DNA from: Streptomyces sp. S.PB5
Lineage (GTDB): Bacteria; Actinomycetota; Actinomycetes; Streptomycetales; Streptomycetaceae
Direction: 5' to 3'
Assembly: GCF_030403745.1 (NCBI RefSeq)
Contig: NZ_JAQMWP010000027.1
Span: forward strand, 48,088 to 112,087
Length of the DNA: 64,000 nucleotides
This document shows, in pieces, positions 23,326 to 32,041 of this stretch. A program made the translations under genes and the position numbers. The notes below the pieces were generated by a model. It searched no databases, had not been told where the DNA came from, and saw nothing but the letters and a program-made list of their open reading frames with translations. How positions within the stretch are numbered: position 1 is the stretch's first letter; every line of letters starts with the position of its first letter.

Positions 23326-25596
23326 TTGCCCAGGTTCAGTGTCATCGTCCCCGCATACAAGGTTCAGGCGTATCTGCCCGAGTGCCTGGACTCGGTGCTC
23401 TCCCAGTCGTATCCGGATCTGGAGCTGATCGCCGTCGACGACGGCTCGCCGGACGCCTGTGGTGCGATCGCCGACGAGTACGCGGCCCGCGACCCGCGCG
23501 TTAGAGCGCTGCACCTGCCCGAGAACCGGGGCCCGGGCGGCGCCCGTAACGCCGGCCTCAAGGCGGCGACCGGCGACTACCTGGTCCTCCTGGACGGCGA
23601 CGACACCCTCACCCCGGACGCCCTGCAGTCGATCGCGGACCGGCTGAAGGAGACCGGCGAGCCGGACGTCCTGGTCCACGACCACGCGCTCACCGACTGG
23701 ACGGGCGAGGCCACCCGCGACGAACTCGCCGTGCAGCTCGCCGAACAGGGCCCGGCCCCCTTCCGCCTGGAGGACCGCCCCGGCCTGCTGCGCCTGCCCC
23801 CGACTGTCTGCAACAAGGCGTACCGCAGGGAGTTCACGGAACGCGCGGGCCTCACCTTCCCGCCCGGCCTCTACGAGGACACCCCTTGGACGTTCCCGGT
23901 CCTGATGAGCGCGGAGACCATCGCAACCCTCGACCGGGTCTGCGTCCACTTCCGCGTACGCCGCCACGGCAGCCTCCTCGGCACGACGGGCCGCGGCCAC
24001 TTCGATGTCTTCGACCAGTACGACCGGGTCTTCGCGTACGTCGACCAGCGCCCCGAACTCGCGCGCTGGCGCCCGGTGTTGTTCGGCCACATGGTCGACC
24101 GGCTGTCGGAGGTGTTCACCGACCGGCACCGTCTGCCCCGTGACGCCCGCGCCGAGTTCCTCCTCAAGGCCCGTGCCCACTACCGCAGTCACCGCACCCC
24201 GGGGCACCCGGTGCCGTTCCGTGCGCGTCTGCGCCACACGCTGGTCCGCCTGGGGCTGCACCGCACGTATCGTGCGCTGGAGGCGGCGAAGCGCCTGAGC
24301 CGCCGCACATCGGCGAGCGCCACCCGCCTCGCGCGCTCGCTGCGCACGGCGGCCCTGCGCCTCCACTACCGCGTCCAGCTCCGCCTCCCCCTCCGCGAGG
24401 ACCAGGCCGTGTTCGCCGCCCACGGAGGCCGCGGCCACAGCTGCAACCCGGGCGCCCTGGAGCGGGCGTTCCGCACCCACGCCCCGCGCATCCGCACGGC
24501 GTGGATCGCCGCCCCCGAGCACCACCACACGATCCCGACGGGCGTGCGCCGCCTGCGCCCCGGCACGGCCGCGTACTGGACGGCGCTGGCCCGCTCCAAG
24601 TACCTGGTCGACAACACCGGGTTCGACCCCCGCCTGGTCAAGCGCCAGGGGCAGATCCTCGTCCAGACCCAGCACGGCACACCGCTCAAGCACATGGGCC
24701 TGGATCTGCTGGAACGCCCGGCGGCGGCGCGGGACACGGACTTCGCGGCGCTTCTCGCGGACGTGGACAAATGGGACTACGTCCTGTCCGCCAACCGCCA
24801 CACCACGCTCACCTGGGAGCGGGTCTACCCGGGCACGTACACGACCCTGCCGTACGGCTACCCGCGCAACGACGTGTTCCAGCGAGCCACTTCGGAGGAC
24901 GTGCGCCGTACGCGCGAGTCGCTCGGCATCCCGGAGGGGACGGTCGCGATCCTGTACGCCCCCACCCCGCGCGACCACCGCCGCACCCAGCGCACCGGCC
25001 TCGACCTGGACCGCGTCCTGCGCCGCCTCGGCCCCCGCTTCGTCGTCCTGGCCCGCGCCCACCACCGCCACGGCGGCTCCCTCGCCCCGAGCCGCGGCCG
25101 CGTCATCGACGTCACCGACCACCCGAGCGTGGAGTCCCTCTGCCTCGCCTCGGACGCGCTGGTCACCGACTACTCGTCCCTGATGTTCGACTACGCCGGC
25201 CTCGACCGCCCGATCGTGATCCACGCCGCCGACGACGACTGGGCGGCGTACGAGGCGGCCCGCGGCACCTACTTCGACCTGCGTTCCTTCCCTCCGGGCG
25301 CGGTGGCCCGCAGTGAGGACGAACTGACCGACATCTTCGCCACCGGCCACTGGCGCGGCTCCCGCTCCACCCAGCTGCGCACGTCGTTCCGGGAGCGCTT
25401 CTGCCCGTACGATGACGGCCGTGCCGCGGAGCGGGTCGTGCGCCATGTGGTGCTGGGCGAGACGGAGTTCCCGCCGCCGGTACCCCCGGCCGAGCGCCAT
25501 CCGGTCCCGTCCGCCGCGGCGGCCCTGGACCTGTCCGGCCTCGCGACGGTGCCGCGCCCCGCGGCCCCGCTGACTTCCGTCGCCGAAACCCTCTGA
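23326..25596 (+). CDS. Bifunctional GT2 glycosyltransferase / CDP-glycerol glycerophosphotransferase (TagF-like)
   Basis: The 756-residue protein has two enzyme halves. Residues 1-230 form a GT2 (GT-A) domain: FSVIVPAYKVQAYLPECLDS, VDDGSPD, GGARNAGL, LLDGDD (the DxD region) and LYEDTPWTF (the catalytic ED). After a basic linker, residues 380-720 are a TagB/TagF glycerophosphotransferase: QTQHGTPLKHMG, YGYPRNDVF and TDYSSLMFDYAGLDRP. Such fusions build or prime glycerol-phosphate-containing wall teichoic acids in actinobacteria. It starts with TTG directly before PRFSVIVPAY; no better start is in frame. The downstream glycan genes and tagGH exporter support the role. It acts at the inner face of the membrane. 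Confidence 0.9.
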   Translation: MPRFSVIVPAYKVQAYLPECLDSVLSQSYPDLELIAVDDGSPDACGAIADEYAARDPRVRALHLPENRGPGGARNAGLKAATGDYLVLLDGDDTLTPDALQSIADRLKETGEPDVLVHDHALTDWTGEATRDELAVQLAEQGPAPFRLEDRPGLLRLPPTVCNKAYRREFTERAGLTFPPGLYEDTPWTFPVLMSAETIATLDRVCVHFRVRRHGSLLGTTGRGHFDVFDQYDRVFAYVDQRPELARWRPVLFGHMVDRLSEVFTDRHRLPRDARAEFLLKARAHYRSHRTPGHPVPFRARLRHTLVRLGLHRTYRALEAAKRLSRRTSASATRLARSLRTAALRLHYRVQLRLPLREDQAVFAAHGGRGHSCNPGALERAFRTHAPRIRTAWIAAPEHHHTIPTGVRRLRPGTAAYWTALARSKYLVDNTGFDPRLVKRQGQILVQTQHGTPLKHMGLDLLERPAAARDTDFAALLADVDKWDYVLSANRHTTLTWERVYPGTYTTLPYGYPRNDVFQRATSEDVRRTRESLGIPEGTVAILYAPTPRDHRRTQRTGLDLDRVLRRLGPRFVVLARAHHRHGGSLAPSRGRVIDVTDHPSVESLCLASDALVTDYSSLMFDYAGLDRPIVIHAADDDWAAYEAARGTYFDLRSFPPGAVARSEDELTDIFATGHWRGSRSTQLRTSFRERFCPYDDGRAAERVVRHVVLGETEFPPPVPPAERHPVPSAAAALDLSGLATVPRPAAPLTSVAETL

Positions 25597-25836
25597 GCCT
25601 CCGGGAAGCCTTCATGCCGTCCAGCCCGTCACGCCCCACACCGACCCGACCGCAGACGTGGCGTCCGGCGGGGCGCCCCGGTCGCTGAGCCCGCACGCGC
25701 ATGGGCGGCGCGGTATGTCGTACACGGCGAGATGGTGCTCGCCGACGACTACCGCGCCGCCCAGGTGCTGGTACGGAGGGCCGGTTCCCCGGAGTTTCCG
25801 GTGAGGAGTTTCCGGTGGGAACCGCCCGCTCGGCCA

Positions 25837-26250
<414 letters not shown>

Positions 26251-26346
26251 GGGATCCATCCTTCTCAAACGTGGTGACGGGGGCAGCCGGCCCCTTCCGG
26301 TATGCGGTCCGGGCCGTGTCACGACCACAAGTAGAGCACACAATTA

Positions 26347-26360
26347 AGTTGCGCACAACT
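26347..26360. promoter_or_regulatory. Probable OhrR operator
   Basis: AGTTGCGCACAACT, palindromic at 12 of 14 positions and flanked by A/T-rich bases unusual in this genome, lies between the divergent ohr and ohrR genes, 30 bp before the ohrR start. OhrR typically represses both genes from such a site and releases it on cysteine oxidation. Confidence 0.65.
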
Positions 26361-26389
26361 AAATGGCAGACAAGCGCTACCCTGGAGAC

Positions 26390-26857
26390 ATGACGACGCC
26401 CCCGCCCACCACCGACTGGCTCCGCCTCGACCAGCAGATCTGCTTCTCCCTGAACGCCGCCACGCGTGCCTTCGGCGGCGTCTACCGCGTGGTCCTCAAG
26501 GACCTCGGCCTCACCTACCCGCAGTACCTGGTGATGCTGGTCCTGTGGGAGCATGGCGACCTGCCGGTGAAGAAGCTCGGCGAACACCTCCGCCTCGACT
26601 CCGGCACCCTCTCCCCCCTCCTCAAGCGCCTGGAGGCGGCTGGCCTGGTCCGCCGCGAACGCAGCGCCCGCGACGAACGCTCCGTGGACGTCCGCCTCAC
26701 CGAGGAGGGCGTCGCCATGCGCGAGCGCGCGCTGGAGGTACCGCGCCGGATCGCCGCGGCGACGAGCTTCGACGTGGACGAGATCCGCGCACTGCGTTCC
26801 CGCCTGGACGAGCTGACCACGGCACTGGACTCGGCACTGCTGGAGGAGACGCCGTGA
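26390..26857 (+). CDS. ohrR: MarR-family peroxide-sensing regulator OhrR
   Basis: The 155-residue repressor has the N-terminal sensor Cys18 (DQQICFSLNAATRAF), the conserved LTYPQYLVMLVLWE, and a winged helix (KKLGEHLRLDSGTLSPLLKRLEAAGLV...RDERSVDVRLTEEG). Oxidation of the Cys by organic hydroperoxides releases DNA. The ATG was selected over an ATG nine codons upstream because GGAG lies six bases before it. The single-Cys pattern fits the one-Cys OhrR type. It is followed by an inverted repeat that may be its terminator. Confidence 0.94.
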   Translation: MTTPPPTTDWLRLDQQICFSLNAATRAFGGVYRVVLKDLGLTYPQYLVMLVLWEHGDLPVKKLGEHLRLDSGTLSPLLKRLEAAGLVRRERSARDERSVDVRLTEEGVAMRERALEVPRRIAAATSFDVDEIRALRSRLDELTTALDSALLEETP

Positions 26858-26864
26858 GGCCTCT

Positions 26865-26897
26865 GGCGTAGGGATCTCTGACGGAGGGGCCTACGCC
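26865..26897 (+). terminator. Possible terminator of ohrR
   Basis: GGCGTAGG (26865-26872) and CCTACGCC (26890-26897) form an 8-bp stem with a 17-base loop, followed by ATGTTTTG, shortly after the ohrR stop. Confidence 0.5.
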
Positions 26898-26983
26898 ATG
26901 TTTTGTGCCATCAAGGCACACTTGACGAACCTTCACGGCCTATAAGGCATTCACGGCATTCGCTCGACTTACGATCCGCCGTG

Positions 26984-28276
26984 ATGAATCACCTGGCCCG
27001 CCGCACCCTCAGATGCCGCCCCCTCGCCCTGGCCACCGCCTGGCTCGTCACCCGCGCCCTGATGCTGTGGCTGCTCACCCACGCCAGGCACCCCCTGCTG
27101 GGCGGCGACGCGGTCGCCCGTGAGGTGTGGTGGGTGTACCGGAACTGGTACGACGTCCTCGTCCACGGCACCTTCCCGGCCCACGACACCCTGTGGCAGT
27201 ACCCGCCCGGCGCCGGTCCGGTGCTCCTCTCCCCCGGTCTGCTGCCAGGGCTGACGTACTTCCAGGCCTTCGTCGCCCTCACCCTCGCCACCGACGCGGC
27301 GATCACCGCGGCCCTGTCCCGCGCGGGCACCCGCCCGGGCCGCAGCCTGCGCGGCGCCGCCCTGTGGATCGGCGGACTCCCCCTTCTCCTGCACGTGCCG
27401 CTCGTCCGGTACGACGTGCAGGTCACCGCCCTGGCCGTCATCGCCCTGTTGACGTCGACGCGCTCCACGCGTGCGTGCGGAGCGTTCGCGGCACTGGGCG
27501 CCCTGGTGAAGGTCTGGCCGGCGCTGGTGCTGCTGGGCACGCCGAGCGGGCGTACGACCCGGTCGGCGTGGACCCGGTCGGCATGGACCTGGGCGGCGGT
27601 CACAGGTGCCTCGGCGCTCGCCGTCCTGGCGGTCCTGTTCGACCACCCGCTCGCCTTCCTGCGCCACCAGGGCGGCCGGGGCGTGCAGATCGAGTCGTTC
27701 GGCGGCACGGTGCTCGGCCTCGCGACACACGCGGGCTGGCCGGGTGTCGTGCGCTTCCAGTACGGCGCCCTGGAGTACACCGGCCCGTACGTGTCCCTGG
27801 TCGCCCACGCCTCCCTGGCCGCGACCGCGCTCGCCCTCGCGCTGCTCCTGCTGTGGCGGCTGCGGGCCCGGCACCGGAACGCGGCGACGCCGTACGACGC
27901 CGCACTGACGGCCGTGCTCCTGTTCACCGTCACCAGCCGGGTGATCAGCCCGCAGTACATGATCTGGCTCCTGGGTCTGGCCGCCGTGTGCATGACCTCG
28001 CGGCACACCACCCAGCGCCCCGTGGCCGCGCTGATCCTGGTGGCGACGGCGGTCAGCGCGGTCGTGTACCCCGTCCTGTACGACCAGGTCGAGGCCGCCA
28101 CGTGGACGGGCTGCGCGCTGATGGTCGTACGCAATGGTCTGCTGGCCGCGGCGGCGGTGCTGTCCTTCTCGCGTCTGTGGCGTTCCACGCGGGCCGCGAT
28201 CACGGATCCGGCGCCCGCGGATGAACCGGCGACCGCGTCCCACCGTCTTCGGGACCGAGCACTGACCGCCCCCTAG
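26984..28276 (+). CDS. Polytopic membrane glycosyltransferase-like protein (GT87/DUF2029 type)
   Basis: The 430-residue protein has about nine to eleven hydrophobic helices. The first outside loop has a short acidic site (LGGDAVAREVWWVYRNWYDVLVHGTFP), as in polyprenyl-phosphate-dependent GT-C mannosyltransferases. LWQYPPGAG and the later QYMIWLLGLA are typical of GT87-like proteins, which use lipid-linked sugars at the outer membrane face. The ATG (MNHLARR) follows an in-frame GTG by one codon. It lies 42 bp before a cytoplasmic GT2 gene, suggesting joint work on a surface glycan. Donor and acceptor are unknown. Confidence 0.75.
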   Translation: MNHLARRTLRCRPLALATAWLVTRALMLWLLTHARHPLLGGDAVAREVWWVYRNWYDVLVHGTFPAHDTLWQYPPGAGPVLLSPGLLPGLTYFQAFVALTLATDAAITAALSRAGTRPGRSLRGAALWIGGLPLLLHVPLVRYDVQVTALAVIALLTSTRSTRACGAFAALGALVKVWPALVLLGTPSGRTTRSAWTRSAWTWAAVTGASALAVLAVLFDHPLAFLRHQGGRGVQIESFGGTVLGLATHAGWPGVVRFQYGALEYTGPYVSLVAHASLAATALALALLLLWRLRARHRNAATPYDAALTAVLLFTVTSRVISPQYMIWLLGLAAVCMTSRHTTQRPVAALILVATAVSAVVYPVLYDQVEAATWTGCALMVVRNGLLAAAAVLSFSRLWRSTRAAITDPAPADEPATASHRLRDRALTAP

Positions 28277-28318
28277 GGCACCCCTCGCCCACTCCCTCGA
28301 CTCCGGAACGCGACCGCC

Positions 28319-29098
28319 TTGGACGACCCTCAGCCCCCGCAGGTCGGCGTCGTCGTGACCGGCTACAACGACGCCCCGCGCGTGGCGGCCACCGTGCGCT
28401 CCGCACTCGCGCAGGGGCCGGCCGTCCGCGAGGTGCTCGTCGTCGACGACTGCTCCACGGACGGCGGACCGGAACTGCTGGCCCGCCTCGCGTCCCGTGA
28501 CGCACGCGTGCGCGTGCTGCGCCGCCGGGTGCACAGCGGCGGCCGCGGCAGCCCGCGCAACACCGGGCTTGACCGGGTCACCTCGCCGTACGTGATGTTC
28601 CTGGACGGTGGTGACGTGCTGCTGCCCGGCGCGGTGGAGGCGCTACTGGGGGCGCGCGCGGAGGTCGCGAGCGGGTTGTGCGCGCTCCCCGCGCAGCGCC
28701 CGCTCCTGGTGCACGACACCGCGTGCGGCAACAAGCTCCACCGCACCGGCTTTCTGCACGACAACGGCATCCGCTTCCCCGAGGGCCGCTTCGCGTACGG
28801 CGAGGTCGTCTTCCACGCGCGCGTGCTGGCCGCGAGCCCGCACATCGCGCTGGTACCGGCGCGGGTGTGCGCACCGCACCGGCCGCCGGGCGCCACGGAC
28901 GACCCGCGGGCGCTCGCGGAGGCGCACGCGCTGGCGTGCGACATCCTGCTGGCCGCCGGGCGGACGGAGCTCGCGGAGGCGGTGCGCGCCGGGCACGCAC
29001 CGCAAGGCGCCCGGCCGGGGCTGCCACTGCTCGCACCCTCTCGCGCACGGAGAGTTGTCGATGTCGTCCGCAATCGCCTCCGCCGCCTGATTCACTGA
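28319..29098 (+). CDS. GT2-family glycosyltransferase-like protein with degenerate active site
   Basis: The 259-residue single-domain GT-A protein begins at TTG, 42 bp after the preceding gene. Fold markers are intact: VGVVVTGYNDAPRV, VLVVDDCSTDGG and GSPRNTGLD. At the metal site it reads LDGGD instead of the usual LD(x)DD. The catalytic ED region seen in the TagF fusion (LYEDTPWTF) is replaced by FAYGEVVF. The segment NKLHRTGFLHDNGIRFPEG is clearly homologous to NKAYRREFTERAGLTFPPG of that fusion, so the two are relatives. It may be inactive, a partner of another transferase, or metal-independent. It is followed by galE. Confidence 0.8.
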   Translation: MDDPQPPQVGVVVTGYNDAPRVAATVRSALAQGPAVREVLVVDDCSTDGGPELLARLASRDARVRVLRRRVHSGGRGSPRNTGLDRVTSPYVMFLDGGDVLLPGAVEALLGARAEVASGLCALPAQRPLLVHDTACGNKLHRTGFLHDNGIRFPEGRFAYGEVVFHARVLAASPHIALVPARVCAPHRPPGATDDPRALAEAHALACDILLAAGRTELAEAVRAGHAPQGARPGLPLLAPSRARRVVDVVRNRLRRLIH

Positions 29099-29182
29099 TA
29101 CCGGTGCCTGTCCGAACCGCCGCACCGCCGAACCGAAACCGATGCACCGATGCACCGCGAACCGACGAGGGGACGTCCGCAC

Positions 29183-30163
29183 ATGACCTGGCTGATCACC
29201 GGCGGTGCCGGCTACATCGGGGCGCACGTCGTCCGGGCGATGACCGAGGCGGGCGAGCGCGCGGTGGTGTACGACGACCTGTCGACCGGGATCGCCGAGC
29301 GGGTGCCGGACGGGGTGCCGCTCGTAGTGGGCTCCACCCTGGACGCGGAGCGCGTGGCTCGCGTCCTCACCGATCACGCCGTCACCGGGGTGGTGCATCT
29401 GGCGGCGAAGAAGCAGGTGGGCGAGTCGGTGGACCTGCCGCTGTACTACTACCGGGAGAACGTCGAGGGCCTGCGCGTCCTGCTGGAGCAGGTGACCGAG
29501 GCCGGGGTGTCCGCCTTCGTCTTCTCCTCCTCGGCGGCGGTGTACGGCATGCCGGACGTGGACCTGGTCACGGAGGAGACCCCGTGCCTGCCCATGTCCC
29601 CGTACGGCGAGACCAAGCTGGCCGGTGAGTGGCTGGTCCGCGCGACGGGCCGTGCGACAGGGCTGGCCACGGCGTCGCTGCGCTACTTCAACGTGGCGGG
29701 CGCGGCGAGCCCCGACCTGGCCGACACGGGCGTCTTCAACCTGATCCCCATGGTCTTCGAGAAGCTCACCGAGAACGCGCCCCCACGCATCTTCGGCGAC
29801 GACTACGAGACGCCCGACGGCACCTGCATCCGCGACTACATCCATGTCGTCGACCTGGCCGAGGCCCATGTGGCGGCGGCCCGCGCCCTCCGGTCCTCCC
29901 CCGGCCGCACCCTGACCCTCAACATCGGCCGGGGCGAGGGCGTCTCCGTGCGCGAGATGATCGACCGCATCAACGCCGTCACGGGCCACGACCGGCCCCC
30001 GACGGTCACCCCCCGCCGCCCCGGCGACCCGGCCCGCGTCGTCGCCTCCGCCGACCGCATCACCGCCGAGCTGGGCTGGAAGGCCGGACACGACGTCCAG
30101 GACATGATCACCTCGGCGTGGGAGGGCTGGGTACGGCTGCACCCGCAGGCGGCGCGCGACTGA
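29183..30163 (+). CDS. galE: UDP-glucose 4-epimerase
   Basis: GalE interconverts UDP-glucose and UDP-galactose (or the N-acetyl forms), here probably to supply donors for the wall glycan. The 326-residue SDR protein has the NAD-binding GGAGYIGAHV at the N-terminus, FSSSAAVYG with the catalytic Ser/Thr position, and Tyr-x3-Lys in SPYGETK. RYFNVAGA and the C-terminal RPGDPARVVAS signature are also present. The ATG at MTWLITGG follows GAGGGG; an upstream ATG adds 11 unlikely residues. It is 84 bp after the GT2 gene. Confidence 0.93.
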   Translation: MTWLITGGAGYIGAHVVRAMTEAGERAVVYDDLSTGIAERVPDGVPLVVGSTLDAERVARVLTDHAVTGVVHLAAKKQVGESVDLPLYYYRENVEGLRVLLEQVTEAGVSAFVFSSSAAVYGMPDVDLVTEETPCLPMSPYGETKLAGEWLVRATGRATGLATASLRYFNVAGAASPDLADTGVFNLIPMVFEKLTENAPPRIFGDDYETPDGTCIRDYIHVVDLAEAHVAAARALRSSPGRTLTLNIGRGEGVSVREMIDRINAVTGHDRPPTVTPRRPGDPARVVASADRITAELGWKAGHDVQDMITSAWEGWVRLHPQAARD

Positions 30164-30208
30164 CACCCCGTCCGCCGGCTCCCCGCGGGCGGGCCGTAAC
30201 CTGCCCGG

Positions 30209-31150
30209 ATGACCGACTCCGCCTCCCGCGCCCTGGGCGCCGTCATCGGTTCCGCCGTCGGCGACGCGCTGGGCGCCCCCTTCGAGTTCGGTCCCGAGAA
30301 CGCCTTCTCCGCCCGCTTCCCGCACCCCGGGCACGGCGGCGAGATGTGCGGGGGCGGCGGCTGGGAGCCGGGCGAGGCGACCGACGACACGCAGATGGCG
30401 GTCCTGGTCGCGGAGTCGCTGCTGGAGCACGGCGGCCTCGAACTCCCGGACGTCTTTGACCGGTTCCGGCGCTGGGCGGCCGCGGACCCCAAGGACATCG
30501 GCCTGCAGACGGAGGCCGTGCTGAGCAGCGGCGACCCCTGGGACCTGGCCGCGGCCCTGCACTTCCAGACCAGCCAACGGGCCGCGGGGAACGGCGCGTT
30601 GATGCGGGCGGCCCCGTCCGCGGTCTGCTTCGCACTCCGCGGACGCGAGGCCACGATGGACGCCGCCCGCCGCCTCTCCGCCCTCACCCACGGCGACCGC
30701 GCGGCCTGGGAAGGCACCGCGATCCTCCACGAACTGATCCGCGTGGCCCTCACGGGCACGGACCCGCTCACCGCCGTGCCGGACACGCTCGCGGCCGTCC
30801 ACCCCGACCACCGTCCGCGGTACGCCACCGTCCTCGCCCCTGACTGGCACCCCCACCAGGCAACGGAGTTCAATGGGGCGGTCTGGCCGTGCCTGGGCTC
30901 GGCGGTCTGGTCCCTGCGCAGCACTTCCAGCTACGAGGAAGCCGTCCGCGCCGCCATCGACCTCGGCGGCGACACGGACACCGTCGCCGCGGTGACAGGC
31001 GCCCTCGCGGGAGCGGTGTACGGCATCCAGGGCGTCCCCGAACGGTGGACGGAGGTCCTGCACGTCCCGCTCCCGGGCTTCGGAGAACGGGTCCTGCGCA
31101 CGCCGGAACTGGCGGATCTGACCCGCCGGCTGCTCACGGTCCGGGCCTGA
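30209..31150 (+). CDS. ADP-ribosylglycohydrolase (DraG family)
   Basis: The 313-residue hydrolase removes ADP-ribose from proteins or small molecules using two metal ions. The family's metal-binding segments are present: GDALGAPFEF, EATDDTQMAVLVAESLL and GGDTDTVAAVTGALAGAVYG. No partner ADP-ribosyltransferase is visible in the window, so the substrate is unknown. It sits between galE and a TetR regulator gene that converges on it with only one base between their ends. Its position in a cell-wall locus is not explained by known DraG roles in nitrogenase control. Confidence 0.9.
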   Translation: MTDSASRALGAVIGSAVGDALGAPFEFGPENAFSARFPHPGHGGEMCGGGGWEPGEATDDTQMAVLVAESLLEHGGLELPDVFDRFRRWAAADPKDIGLQTEAVLSSGDPWDLAAALHFQTSQRAAGNGALMRAAPSAVCFALRGREATMDAARRLSALTHGDRAAWEGTAILHELIRVALTGTDPLTAVPDTLAAVHPDHRPRYATVLAPDWHPHQATEFNGAVWPCLGSAVWSLRSTSSYEEAVRAAIDLGGDTDTVAAVTGALAGAVYGIQGVPERWTEVLHVPLPGFGERVLRTPELADLTRRLLTVRA

Positions 31151-31151
31151 G

Positions 31152-31778
31152 CTACAGGGCCTTGAGCCCCTCCGCCGTCGCCCGCGCCAGCGCGTCCAGG
31201 TACCCCTTCGGCAGCTTCGGGCTGCGGATCACCACGGAACGCCAGTACAGCGGGCCGGAAATCAGATCGAGGGCCAGTTCGTCGTCGAGGCCGAGCCGGA
31301 CCTCGCCGCGCTGTTCCGCCGCGACGATGATCTTGCTGGCGACGCCCTCCTGGCCGTCCCGCAGGGCCTTCTGGACCGCCTCGGCGATCTCGGGGTTGCG
31401 GGCCGCCTCGGCCTGGAGGTCCGGGAGGATCTGCGAGGCGACGGGGTGGCGCAGCGCCCGGGACGTGACCTCGTACAGCAGCCGCAGGTCACTCTCCAGC
31501 GCACCCGTGTCCGGCGCGGGCAGGCCCTGCACGGCGAGCGCCGAGACCACGTCGAGCACCAGGTGGAGTTTGGAGCGCCAGCGCCGGTAGACCGCGGTCT
31601 TGCCGACGCCCGCGCGGCGCGCGATCCCCTCGATGGACATCCGCGCATAGCCGACGGCCGCGAGCTCCTCGAAGACGGCGGCCCGAATGGCTTCCGTCAC
31701 ATCCTCCCGGAGCACGGCGGCTCCGGCGGGGGCCCGGCGGCGCGGACGGGTCTGCGGCTCGTCGGCGTTCGTCGTCAT
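31152..31778 (-). CDS. TetR/AcrR family transcriptional regulator
   Basis: The 208-residue regulator has an N-terminal TetR helix-turn-helix (AIRAAVFEELAAVGYARMSIEGIARRAGVGKTAVYRRW, residues about 30-65) and an all-helical C-terminal domain with LALDLISGPLYWRSV, common in the TetR_C_16-like group. The start at MTTNADEP was preferred to an ATG four codons upstream. It is divergent from the tagG-tagH export operon, and the 263-bp gap between them holds four copies of an operator-like box. It therefore probably controls itself and the exporter. The ligand is unknown. Confidence 0.9.
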   Translation of the reverse strand: MTTNADEPQTRPRRRAPAGAAVLREDVTEAIRAAVFEELAAVGYARMSIEGIARRAGVGKTAVYRRWRSKLHLVLDVVSALAVQGLPAPDTGALESDLRLLYEVTSRALRHPVASQILPDLQAEAARNPEIAEAVQKALRDGQEGVASKIIVAAEQRGEVRLGLDDELALDLISGPLYWRSVVIRSPKLPKGYLDALARATAEGLKAL

Positions 31779-31798
31779 GCCGCCCAGCATAGGGCGTT

Positions 31799-31948
31799 AC
31801 GACGATACGGTCCCGTCCCCACGCAGAACGCCGGCAGGCGGCGTCACGACGAAACGGGACCGTCCTCACGTCATGCGTGACGACGAAACGGTTGCGTTGC
31901 GACGCCAACTCGGCCTACGCTCACGTTGCGACGATACGGTCCCGTCCC
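31799..31948. promoter_or_regulatory. Array of four operator-like boxes between tetR and tagG
   Basis: Four copies of CGACGA(A/T)ACGG start at about 31800, 31847, 31881 and 31929. In three of them it continues as ACGGTCCCGT or its exact complement form ACGGGACCGT, a near-palindrome ACGG-N2-CCGT followed by CC. The third reads AACGGTTGCGTT, a different inverted repeat. Spacings are 47, 34 and 48 bp. The array fills the divergent promoter region and is a good candidate for binding by the adjacent TetR protein. Confidence 0.7.
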
Positions 31949-32041
31949 GACGTAAGAGAACGTGAAGAGAAGCGTAAGGAAACGCCGGACGACGGGCTCC
32001 TTGTCGCACGCACCCCCACCCCCTGAGCGAAAGCAGCGGAT

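Noticed and set aside
22198..25500. 1,100-codon minus-strand open frame across the permease and TagF genes
   Set aside because: It spans two unrelated plus-strand genes and a terminator and lacks any domain.
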